Origin: Oscillospiraceae bacterium
GTDB taxonomy: Bacteria; Bacillota; Clostridia; Saccharofermentanales; Saccharofermentanaceae
Length of the DNA: 5,141 nucleotides
Assembly (NCBI GenBank): GCA_902782985.1
Contig: CACZPC010000276.1
Coordinates: 1-5,141, forward strand
Direction of reading: 5' to 3'
This document shows positions 1 to 5,141 of the stretch, in pieces. The notes beneath the pieces were generated by a model. The model saw only the letters and a list, made by a program, of their open reading frames with translations. It ran no database searches and was not told the origin of the DNA. The translations under genes were made by a program, and so were the position numbers. Positions within the stretch are counted from its first letter, which is position 1. The number at the start of each line of letters is the position of its first letter.

Positions 1-2478
1 GACTGTGGCAGTCGTAGTCGTTTCTTCCGATGATTCTGACGGCCTTGAAGCTGCCGAGGGATCGACCATTGCCGTAGGAGTGGGCGTTGCCGGAGTCTCA
101 GTAGGAGTAGGTGTTGCCGGTGTCTCCGTGGGAGTAGGCGTTGCCGGAGTCTCCGTGGGAGTAGGTGTAGCGGGAGCCTCCGTAGGAGTAGGCGTTGCAG
201 TGACAGCTGCGTTACCGACGTACATATCGAAGGAGCCTCTGGTCTTATCGATCACCTGAACACTATAGGATGTACCGTTATAGTTAACAGCTGAAGGATA
301 TGTAGAATCACTGTTTTCCGCGAATACTATAAAGTGAGGTGTCTCATCGAGGGAATAACCTGCAGGAGCTGCAGTCTCTGTAACCATGTAGATGGTTCCT
401 CTGGAGATATTGGTGATGCTGATCCTTCCGGAAGCATCTGTCGTTCCCGTAGTGAATGCGGAAGCTGATACATTATTGTTGCCGTCAAGTGTTACGGACT
501 GAACGCTGAACTGTGCACCTGAAAGAAGATCGGATGCAGAAGCGGAATCGTGCTTTAAGATGTTGAGCGTTGCAAGACCGATAACGGAAGAAGAGCTGGC
601 GGAGTTATCGTAAACTCTTGAACGGATGGTAAACGTACCGTCGTCACCGCTTGTTATAACGCCTGTAAGCTCACATGTATTAACGGCATTTGTATCATCA
701 AGTGTCTCGCCGGATACAAGATTGACTCTGGCACTGTAGGATACCTTATAAGCCGTCTGGTCATTTAATGTGATCGAGAATGTATGTGTAGCGGGATCGT
801 ATCTCAGGTTCTCCGTAGCAACGGGCGTACCGTCCCAGAGCGTAACGCTCACGGAATCGGTAACGAGATCCAGTGCGGAGCCCATGGTATCCGTCAGAGT
901 AAGCGTATTGCTGTTGGGATCCAGGTCCATGGAAGCTTCGTTTACATATACCGTGTAATTAGCGAAAGGAGCAGTGGAAGCATTATACTCACCGATCTTT
1001 GTTACTTCTGTGGGCTTATCGTAATAGATGTCAGCCGATCTGGTGCTGTCCAGAGTGCCGTTGTAGTAAAGGGAAGCAGAGTTAGCGTAATACTCAGTAT
1101 CGTTGACCTGGGAATCTACATGTGTAAGGTACTCGATATAGATACCGTTATTAACATTCTTAAGGTTCTCGATGAACTCGGGTGTGAAATCGTATCTTAC
1201 TACCGTTCTTCCCTGATCATTAACGGATGTTGTGATCGTAACCTGATCGGATACTCTGTAATCGCTGTAATCATCTCCGCTGTATATGGTAACGTTAGCA
1301 GGATCGAAGGAGTTATTCTCAGGGAGAGTATCGATGATATAACCCTCTGTGATGATATCGTTTGTGATCTTGTTTACATAGAGCTGCCATCTTATATATC
1401 CCTGTGAAAGCTCATCTCCGTAAGGGAGTGAACGCCACTTTACGAAGCTGTAGCCGGAACCGTAGATAGCAGTAGTCTTAACAGCGGGAGTAGTTACCTG
1501 ATCACTTGTTACGGATACTCTGTTGGGGATGGTACCCTCATAGCCGTAAGGATAGTAATTGTCTGCACCCGTGTATCCGTTAGACTCGACATACGCATTA
1601 CCGGTAGCCTGGTTATACATATCATCCAGGACCTGTACACGGTAGAGCATATAAACTGTCTGTCCGTCTGAAAGATTATTGATGGTAGCGGAGAATGTCC
1701 TTCCGTCTCCTGCTTCAAATGCGAAGTCGGTGTGATCGGTGAAGACTGTCGAATAGGAAGGATCCGAATAGAGTACGGGCATATCGCCGTAAAGCTCCAT
1801 GCCGGGCCACATTGTATCGCGGACTACGACATTTGTCTGGTCGCCGGTTGCAGTGATGGGGATCCTGCATGTGTAGATATGGTTATCGGGATCTTCCACC
1901 TGGAATACCTTATCGACGGCAAGCTCGGCAGATGTAGCTGCGGGCTGTACATGAACCGTAAGATCGGCTATGCCCTCGAAAGAGATAAGGATATCTTCGG
2001 GAGCGGTGTTTCCCGCGGGATTTCTCTCGATCGTTCCGGAGAAAGCGAGATGACCGTGGCGGTCGTGCTCTGCACAGAAATCCGTTGAAGTGTAATTGAG
2101 TCTGATCTGATTTCCGGAGATCTCATACTCACCGATGGTACTGCTTCCGTTAAGGATAGGTCCTGTCTTCTGCTCGAAGTCGATGACATCGGGGAGGTTG
2201 TAGACGAGGATATCGTCAGTGGTGAGCTCGAAGTCGTCCGGGAATGCCCAGTCGAGTTCGCAGATGAGCCTCTCGCCGTATGTTATCGTCGGATCGGCCG
2301 TAGTGAAAAGGTCCTGACCGTTGCTTGACAGAGAAGCAGTCAGTGAACCGCCTGAAGTCGCGGACGTAAGTGCAACTTCGTTGCTGCCCGACAGAGCGAT
2401 AGCCTTGAACGGGACAAGTGTGAAAACCATTGCAACAGCAATAATCGCCGCATAGAACTTTAACATTCCTTTGCGCAT
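1..2478 (-). CDS. Large secreted adhesin with SpaA/CnaB domain and TPTPTETPA stalk (C-terminus missing)
   Basis: This gene runs off the left edge. Codons are uninterrupted from the ATG at 2478 to position 1, giving 826 residues with no stop. A signal peptide is visible: basic start MRKGMLK, hydrophobic core to about residue 22, likely cleavage after A28 (AIA|LS). Residues about 35-626 form several beta-rich modules resembling MSCRAMM/isopeptide-type adhesin folds (about 35-180, 187-315, 327-480, 490-626), with phrases such as GYIIDTLP (379-386) and TLTDTMG (527-533). Residues about 632-757 are a SpaA/CnaB domain: ILKHD near the start, GAQFSV, and ETAAPAGY at 701-708. By family knowledge K642, E701 and N756 could form an intramolecular isopeptide bond; that assignment is inference. 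A Pro/Thr stalk (762-803) and a Ser/Glu/Thr-rich tail follow, as expected before a wall-spanning anchor. No LPxTG motif is visible, so anchoring is unproven. GGGGAGGAA at 2488-2496 supports the start. The role is probably surface adhesion; the ligand is unknown. Confidence 0.88.
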   Translation of the reverse strand, partial: MRKGMLKFYAAIIAVAMVFTLVPFKAIALSGSNEVALTSATSGGSLTASLSSNGQDLFTTADPTITYGERLICELDWAFPDDFELTTDDILVYNLPDVIDFEQKTGPILNGSSTIGEYEISGNQIRLNYTSTDFCAEHDRHGHLAFSGTIERNPAGNTAPEDILISFEGIADLTVHVQPAATSAELAVDKVFQVEDPDNHIYTCRIPITATGDQTNVVVRDTMWPGMELYGDMPVLYSDPSYSTVFTDHTDFAFEAGDGRTFSATINNLSDGQTVYMLYRVQVLDDMYNQATGNAYVESNGYTGADNYYPYGYEGTIPNRVSVTSDQVTTPAVKTTAIYGSGYSFVKWRSLPYGDELSQGYIRWQLYVNKITNDIITEGYIIDTLPENNSFDPANVTIYSGDDYSDYRVSDQVTITTSVNDQGRTVVRYDFTPEFIENLKNVNNGIYIEYLTHVDSQVNDTEYYANSASLYYNGTLDSTRSADIYYDKPTEVTKIGEYNASTAPFANYTVYVNEASMDLDPNSNTLTLTDTMGSALDLVTDSVSVTLWDGTPVATENLRYDPATHTFSITLNDQTAYKVSYSARVNLVSGETLDDTNAVNTCELTGVITSGDDGTFTIRSRVYDNSASSSSVIGLATLNILKHDSASASDLLSGAQFSVQSVTLDGNNNVSASAFTTGTTDASGRISITNISRGTIYMVTETAAPAGYSLDETPHFIVFAENSDSTYPSAVNYNGTSYSVQVIDKTRGSFDMYVGNAAVTATPTPTEAPATPTPTETPATPTPTETPATPTPTETPATPTPTAMVDPSAASRPSESSEETTTTATV
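70..195 (-). repeat. 27-bp tandem repeats encoding TPTPTE(A/T)PA
   Basis: Four full 27-bp units (88-195) encode the nonapeptide TPTPTEAPA once and TPTPTETPA three times, followed by a partial unit TPTPTA (70-87). They correspond to adhesin residues 762-803. Units differ mostly at third codon positions. Such Pro/Thr repeats usually form an extended, often glycosylated stalk that lifts a surface domain from the wall; that role is inferred here. Confidence 0.9.
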
Positions 2479-2487
2479 AAAGGTGTC

Positions 2488-2496
2488 TTCCTCCCC
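2488..2496 (-). promoter_or_regulatory. Ribosome binding site of the adhesin
   Basis: On the minus strand GGGGAGGAA lies 9 bases before the ATG at 2478. It fixes the start directly before a canonical signal peptide. Confidence 0.8.
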
Positions 2497-2519
2497 ATAG
2501 AATTGGAATTTGATATGTG

Positions 2520-2554
2520 TGTTAACAAAGTGTGTTTAATGTTAACAAAATGTG
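2520..2554. repeat. Direct repeat pair GTTAACAAArTGTG, possible operator
   Basis: GTTAACAAAGTGTG (2521-2534) and GTTAACAAAATGTG (2541-2554) match at 13 of 14 positions and start exactly 20 bases apart, about two helical turns. Each contains the 8-bp palindrome TGTTAACA (from 2520 and 2540). They lie 42 bases or more upstream of the adhesin start, where the promoter or leader of that gene should be. The regulatory role is inferred. Confidence 0.5.
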
Positions 2555-2573
2555 AACGTAACCTAGCATTATT

Positions 2574-2591
2574 TTAATTAGCGCTAATTAA
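2574..2591. promoter_or_regulatory. 18-bp perfect palindrome TTAATTAGCGCTAATTAA, candidate operator
   Basis: All nine base pairs of the palindrome match and there is no spacer. It lies about 96 bases upstream of the adhesin start and would overlap the weak minus-strand promoter candidate (-10 at 2571-2576). A spacerless palindrome is more typical of a dimeric repressor site than of a hairpin. No cognate regulator can be named from the window. Confidence 0.45.
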
Positions 2592-2722
2592 GATCGAAAG
2601 TGGTCAATGTATACAAAGATTGGTACCAGATAATGTATTTATTAGACATACAACACCTAAGAATCGTTCGTTTTCTTAAATAATCCTACTAAGGCTCAAA
2701 GATATTTAAACATTGATGCGCG

Positions 2723-2796
2723 AAAAGACATTTCAATTGTGATTTCGACAAGATTTGAGACCTAATTCAATAAGTGAAAGTGTCTTTTTTGTCGAA
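2723..2796. repeat. Two interleaved inverted repeats upstream of carD
   Basis: Repeat A is AAAAGACATTTCA (2723-2735) against TGAAAGTGTCTTTT (2775-2788): 13 pairs with one bulged G. Repeat B is TTCGACAA (2744-2751) against TTGTCGAA (2789-2796): 8 perfect pairs. The order A-B-A'-B' means both stems cannot form as simple nested hairpins. A T-run (2785-2790) ends the A' arm. It could be a factor binding region, or a terminator-like or pseudoknotted RNA on the plus strand. No function is established. Confidence 0.4.
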
Positions 2797-2825
2797 TGTG
2801 ATAAAGGCATCGAAAGGGTGCCGGA

Positions 2826-2834
2826 TGGTATAAT
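2826..2834 (+). promoter_or_regulatory. Extended -10 promoter of carD
   Basis: TGGTATAAT is a perfect extended -10 element (TGnTATAAT). No good -35 hexamer lies 17 bases upstream, which is common for extended -10 promoters. Transcription would start near 2841, leaving a leader of about 45 bases before the carD ATG. Confidence 0.7.
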
Positions 2835-2884
2835 TTACATGTGTGAATTTTCCCTTTTTATTCTTTCGGAGTGAGGTTACTTTC

Positions 2885-3397
2885 ATGAGTTACACAGTAG
2901 GTGATGCAGTAGTATACGGCGGTAGCGGGGTTTGTGAGATCGACGATATCAGAGACATCAGTTTTTACCACGAGCGTCCCAAGAAGTACTATGTATTGAA
3001 ACCCATGTTCGTAAAGCAGTCATCAACAGTCTATGTTCCTTTCGATAATGAGAAACTGACTGCTAAGATCCAGCCGGTCATCTCCAAGGATGAAGCTATC
3101 AGGCTGATCGACGGTATGGGCGAAGGAGATTCCGTTTGGATCGATGACAGAAATCAGAGAAAAGATCATTTTAATGATCTCCTTTCGAATGGTACAAGAA
3201 AGCAGATCATCGACCTTATAAGCATGATCACAAGACACAGAGATTCACTTGCAGAAGAAGGCAAGGTGCTCAATATGCAGGATGAGAAGATCCTTGCAGA
3301 GGCAGAGAGAAGAATGAATGCCGAATTCGCGGTAGCTCTTGATATGAGACCTGACGAAGTGGTGAATTATATCACGGAGCGTGTGAGCGCCTGCTGA
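2885..3397 (+). CDS. CarD-family transcriptional regulator
   Basis: The product has 170 residues. The N-terminal part (about 1-60) fits the CarD/TRCF RNA-polymerase-interacting domain: VGDAVVYGGSGVCEIDDI (5-22), then KYYVLKP (34-40) and TVYVPFDNEKL (48-58). In this family the domain binds the RNA polymerase beta subunit, and the helical C-terminal part contacts promoter DNA next to the -10 element. Here residues 66-170 are charged and predicted helical. W85 followed by a basic stretch (RNQRK) may be the tryptophan that wedges into the DNA, by analogy with mycobacterial CarD; that equivalence is inference. ATG 2885 is chosen because GGAGTGAGG (2868-2876) lies 8 bases upstream and the protein then begins at the conserved domain. 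A GTG at 2843 would add 14 atypical residues. The gene has its own promoter and terminator, so it is probably monocistronic. Confidence 0.88.
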   Translation: MSYTVGDAVVYGGSGVCEIDDIRDISFYHERPKKYYVLKPMFVKQSSTVYVPFDNEKLTAKIQPVISKDEAIRLIDGMGEGDSVWIDDRNQRKDHFNDLLSNGTRKQIIDLISMITRHRDSLAEEGKVLNMQDEKILAEAERRMNAEFAVALDMRPDEVVNYITERVSAC

Positions 3398-3422
3398 CCG
3401 GATAAGTCTTTCACAGTTTTAC

Positions 3423-3470
3423 GGGACCCTGACTCTTTCCTTTCTGATCTGAGTCGGGGTCCTATTTTGT
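3423..3470 (+). terminator. Intrinsic terminator of carD
   Basis: GGACCCTGACTC (3424-3435) pairs with GAGTCGGGGTCC (3451-3462): 12 bp including one G-U, with a 15-base loop, followed by TATTTTGTT. It lies 26 bases after the carD stop and ends just before the next promoter. Confidence 0.88.
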
Positions 3471-3473
3471 TAC

Positions 3474-3503
3474 TTGACACACATATACACCTAGTGTTTT
3501 AAT
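3474..3503 (+). promoter_or_regulatory. Promoter of the leader-aroF-tyrA operon
   Basis: TTGACA (3474-3479) is a perfect -35. TTTAAT (3498-3503), 18 bases later, is a fair -10. Transcription would start near 3510, giving a leader RNA of about 220 bases before aroF. The -35 begins 12 bases after the carD terminator stem. Confidence 0.75.
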
Positions 3504-3535
3504 AACCACAGATTTTTCTTTATCAAGAGGAAACC

Positions 3536-3619
3536 ATGTTCAAGAATATCTTTGCTTATGCATATTACTTTTATTACTATTACTTTCAGAACACGAAGGT
3601 AAGAGTGGTTTGTGCATGA
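3536..3619 (+). CDS. Tyr/Phe-rich leader peptide of the aroF-tyrA attenuator
   Basis: This small ORF has 27 codons plus a TGA stop. It starts with ATG 3536, preceded by AAGAGG (3525-3530) at 5 bases. Seven codons are Tyr (8, 10, 11, 13-16) and four are Phe (2, 6, 12, 17). Residues 10-17 read YYFYYYYF, eight aromatic residues in a row, which is very improbable by chance and has no structural logic for a functional peptide. It sits between a promoter and an intrinsic terminator, directly before two genes of Tyr/Phe synthesis. By analogy with trp, phe and his leaders, its translation measures charged tRNA-Tyr and tRNA-Phe: a stall in the run lets the RNA at 3605-3615 pair downstream. Its last four codons (24-27) form that pairing arm. 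The peptide itself probably has no function. The reading frame and codon content are seen directly; the mechanism is inferred. Confidence 0.88.
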   Translation: MFKNIFAYAYYFYYYYFQNTKVRVVCA

Positions 3620-3673
3620 CGGGATTTTCGGGAACGAAATAAGATCAAGATAAACAGGCGCCGCACGGATCAC
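3605..3673 (+). promoter_or_regulatory. Candidate antiterminator hairpin
   Basis: GTGGTTTGTGC (3605-3615) can pair with GCACGGATCAC (3663-3673) in 11 contiguous positions, three of them G-U. The downstream arm takes bases 3663-3664 of the terminator 5' arm and the bases next to it, so the two structures exclude each other. The upstream arm is the last four leader codons, covered by a ribosome at the stop codon but free when it stalls in the Tyr/Phe run. Confidence 0.65.
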
Positions 3674-3695
3674 GATTCGGGCGGTGCTTTTGTTT
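3657..3695 (+). terminator. Attenuator: intrinsic terminator upstream of aroF
   Basis: GCGCCGC (3658-3664) pairs with GCGGTGC (3681-3687): 7 bp with one G-U. CG/CG (3666-3667 with 3678-3679) may extend the stem across an A-G mismatch. TTTTGTTT (3688-3695) follows. The terminator lies 38 bases after the leader stop and 35 bases before aroF. Because it is inside the operon rather than at its end, conditional read-through is implied. Confidence 0.82.
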
Positions 3696-3730
3696 GAAGG
3701 GCGCACGCCGGGCGCAGAAGGAGAGACAAC

Positions 3731-4729
3731 ATGATCGCAGTATTAAAGAGCAATGCAACAAAGCAACAGATCGACAACCTCGTGGAATGGTTCGAGAAGC
3801 AGGGACTTCGTGTCAACGAATCAAAGGGTGAGTATTGTACCGTATTAGGTCTTATCGGTGATACCACAAGGATCGATACGGATCTTCTTCAGGGACTCGA
3901 TATCATCGAATCCGTGACGAGGATCTCCGAACCCTTTAAGAAGGCTAACAGGAAGTTCCATCCCGAAGATACCATCGTCGATATCGGCGGTGTTAAGATC
4001 GGCGGCGGTAACTTTGCTGTCATGGCAGGTCCCTGCTCGGTAGAGAATGAAGAGCAGATAATCGAGACTGCTAAGGCAGTCAAGGCAGCAGGTGCCACGC
4101 TCCTTCGAGGCGGCGCATATAAGCCCAGGACTTCTCCTTATGATTTCCAGGGACTTCACGAAGAAGGTATCAGACTTCTCATCAAGGCCAGAGAAGCAAC
4201 GGGACTTCCCATCGTATCGGAGATCATGAGCCCCGAGCAGCTCCCCGTATTCGAAGAGATCGACTGTCTTCAGGTCGGTGCGAGAAATATGCAGAACTTC
4301 GATCTTCTTAAGGCTCTCGGTAAGACCAAGAAGCCCGTGCTTCTTAAGCGCGGTCTTTCCGCTACATTGAAGGAGCTTCTCATGAGTGCCGAGTATATCA
4401 TGTCTGAGGGCAATCCCAACGTTATCCTCTGCGAGAGAGGAATAAGGACGTATGAGACATATACCAGAAATACTTTCGACGTAAGTGCCATCGCTGCTCT
4501 CAAGGAACTTTCGCATCTTCCCGTTGTAGCGGATCCTTCTCATGCTACGGGTAAGGTATCCCTTATCAAGCCCATGTCCATGGCCGCCATCGTATCCGGA
4601 GCAGATGCTCTTGAGATCGAGGTTCATAACTGCCCGAAGAAGGCTCTGTCAGATGCCGCTCAGCAGCTTACTCCCGATCAGTTTGTCGGAGTTATGGAAG
4701 CCATCGATAAGGCAAGGAGCATAATCTGA
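3731..4729 (+). CDS. aroF: 3-deoxy-7-phosphoheptulonate (DAHP) synthase with N-terminal regulatory domain
   Basis: This enzyme joins phosphoenolpyruvate and erythrose 4-phosphate, the first step of the shikimate pathway in the cytosol. The product has 332 residues, close to the T. maritima enzyme (about 338). Residues 1-70 form a ferredoxin-like regulatory domain, and residues about 85-330 form the TIM barrel. Visible motifs are AGPCSVEN (99-106), GGAYKPRTSPYDFQG (127-141), LKRG (205-208), ERGIRTYE (235-242), DPSHATG (268-274) and EIEVHN (295-300). C102, H271, E297 and D308 match the metal ligands known in the family. In T. maritima the N-terminal domain mediates inhibition by Tyr and Phe, so the same is likely here; that is inference. 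No chorismate mutase domain is fused. AAGGAGAG (3718-3725) precedes the ATG. Expression is probably set by the Tyr/Phe attenuator upstream. tyrA follows after 38 bases with no terminator. Confidence 0.95.
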   Translation: MIAVLKSNATKQQIDNLVEWFEKQGLRVNESKGEYCTVLGLIGDTTRIDTDLLQGLDIIESVTRISEPFKKANRKFHPEDTIVDIGGVKIGGGNFAVMAGPCSVENEEQIIETAKAVKAAGATLLRGGAYKPRTSPYDFQGLHEEGIRLLIKAREATGLPIVSEIMSPEQLPVFEEIDCLQVGARNMQNFDLLKALGKTKKPVLLKRGLSATLKELLMSAEYIMSEGNPNVILCERGIRTYETYTRNTFDVSAIAALKELSHLPVVADPSHATGKVSLIKPMSMAAIVSGADALEIEVHNCPKKALSDAAQQLTPDQFVGVMEAIDKARSII

Positions 4730-4767
4730 TAAATATAAGGTAAATAATTAAACAGGAAGTGACATAA

Positions 4768-5141
4768 ATGATAGTCGGAATAGTCGGATTGGGACTCATC
4801 GGAGCATCTTTTGCAAAAGCATATAAGGAGAATGAGGAAGGTCATACGGTATATGGCTGGAATCGTACCGAGACTACGGCTGATATGGCCAGGATGCAGG
4901 GTATTATCGACGATAAGCTCACGGATGATAACTTAGGTCAGTGTGATATCGTGATCATAAGCCTTTATCCCGAGGCAACGATCAACTGGATGGAGGACCA
5001 TAAGGAAAAGTTCAATAAGAACGGAGTCGTCATTGACGCATGCGGAACCAAGAGATGGGTCTGCAGGGAGGGTTTCAGGATCGCTCATGAGAACGGATTC
5101 GAGTTCGTCGGATGCCATCCCATGGCAGGCACCAAGTTCTC
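4768..5141 (+). CDS. tyrA: Prephenate dehydrogenase (5' part, runs off right edge)
   Basis: The first 124 codons are present. The enzyme oxidatively decarboxylates prephenate to 4-hydroxyphenylpyruvate, the committed step toward tyrosine. Residues 2-12 form the Rossmann start IVGIVGLGLIG, with GxGxxG at 7-12. HPMAGT (117-122) is the prephenate dehydrogenase signature, and by family knowledge H117 corresponds to the catalytic histidine (His197 in E. coli TyrA). The second strand ends in GWNRT (30-34), with no acidic residue at the usual NAD-selecting position, so NADP use is possible. AGGAAG (4754-4759) lies 8 bases before the ATG. The 38-base gap after aroF has no terminator, so the genes are probably cotranscribed under the Tyr/Phe attenuator. 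Whether an ACT domain or fused module follows cannot be seen. Confidence 0.92.
   Translation, partial: MIVGIVGLGLIGASFAKAYKENEEGHTVYGWNRTETTADMARMQGIIDDKLTDDNLGQCDIVIISLYPEATINWMEDHKEKFNKNGVVIDACGTKRWVCREGFRIAHENGFEFVGCHPMAGTKF

Larger units (their letters stand above)
2479..2884. other. Divergent intergenic region between adhesin and carD
   Basis: This stretch of about 400 bases has no convincing gene and is visibly AT-rich. It separates two divergent genes. It contains the adhesin ribosome binding site, two TGTTAACA repeats, an 18-bp palindrome, interleaved inverted repeats around 2723-2796 and the carD promoter. I found no strong consensus promoter for the adhesin. The best candidate on the minus strand is TTTCGA, 17 bases, then TAAAAT (the -10 lies at 2571-2576), which is weak. 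Confidence 0.7.

Noticed and set aside
88..195. Short regularly spaced repeats as a CRISPR array
   Set aside because: The repeats are contiguous without spacers and encode an in-frame nonapeptide.
5..259. Plus-strand ORF with Val/Gly repeats, opposite the Pro/Thr stalk
   Set aside because: It is the antisense reading of the 27-bp repeats within the adhesin; it has no ribosome binding site and its periodicity is explained by the repeat.
784..1407. 207-codon plus-strand ORF
   Set aside because: Antisense to the adhesin, whose frame is open throughout and has clear domains. The ORF has no recognisable domain or ribosome binding site.
1732..2088. 118-codon plus-strand ORF
   Set aside because: Another antisense shadow of the adhesin, with no support of its own.
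2843..2884. GTG start extending CarD by 14 residues
   Set aside because: The extra residues overlap the ribosome binding site of ATG 2885, and the conserved domain starts at the ATG.
3491..3706. Minus-strand 71-codon ORF across the leader region
   Set aside because: It is antisense to the leader peptide and attenuator, with no ribosome binding site or recognisable domain.
3699..3715. GGGCGC direct repeat (3699-3704, 3710-3715) as a further attenuator element
   Set aside because: GGCGC there can pair with GCGCC of the terminator arm, but it is transcribed after the T-run and gives only 5 pairs; more likely it is just local GC richness.
3504..3730. T-box riboswitch or TRAP site before aroF
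   Set aside because: No T-box consensus (GGGTGGnACCGCG-like) and no run of spaced GAG/TAG triplets is present; the Tyr/Phe leader ORF explains the region better.
3845..4627. Minus-strand 260-codon ORF
   Set aside because: It is the antisense shadow of aroF, whose catalytic motifs are complete.

Overview
This window looks like a chromosomal piece of a Gram-positive, probably clostridial bacterium (Lachnospiraceae or a relative). The reasons are the strong AGGAGG-type ribosome binding sites, a CarD-family regulator of clostridial type, a T. maritima/Bacillus-like DAHP synthase with an N-terminal regulatory domain, and a large secreted adhesin with a SpaA domain and a TPTPTETPA stalk. The genus assignment is inference.

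Layout. Positions 1-2478 (minus strand) hold the first 826 residues of a large secreted surface adhesin. The frame is open without a stop from the signal peptide to the left edge, and the C-terminus with any cell-wall anchor lies outside. Positions 2479-2884 are a roughly 400-base divergent intergenic region. It carries an 18-bp perfect palindrome and a pair of TGTTAACA direct repeats on the adhesin side, a pair of interleaved inverted repeats in the middle, and an extended -10 promoter for the next gene. Positions 2885-3397 (plus) encode a 170-residue CarD-family regulator, followed by a strong intrinsic terminator.

From 3474 onward there is an aromatic amino acid operon. It has a consensus-like promoter, then a 27-codon leader peptide (3536-3619) with 7 Tyr and 4 Phe codons, eight of these aromatic codons being consecutive. 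Next come an intrinsic terminator that acts as an attenuator (3657-3695), DAHP synthase aroF (3731-4729) and prephenate dehydrogenase tyrA (4768 to the right edge). The last codons of the leader (3605-3615) can pair over 11 contiguous positions with 3663-3673, which overlaps the terminator stem. This is the geometry expected of ribosome-mediated attenuation.

Working model. When Tyr/Phe-tRNA is charged, the ribosome reaches the leader stop codon, covers 3605-3615, and the terminator forms. When it is uncharged, the ribosome stalls in the Tyr/Phe run, the antiterminator forms, and aroF-tyrA is transcribed. The first enzyme of the shikimate pathway and the Tyr-branch enzyme would thus be controlled by the amino acids they make, and the N-terminal domain of AroF would add a second, allosteric layer. 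The leader gene is the most interesting item here. Charge-sensing peptide attenuators are classic in enterobacteria, while Gram-positive aromatic operons are better known for T-box or TRAP control, and I see neither of those.
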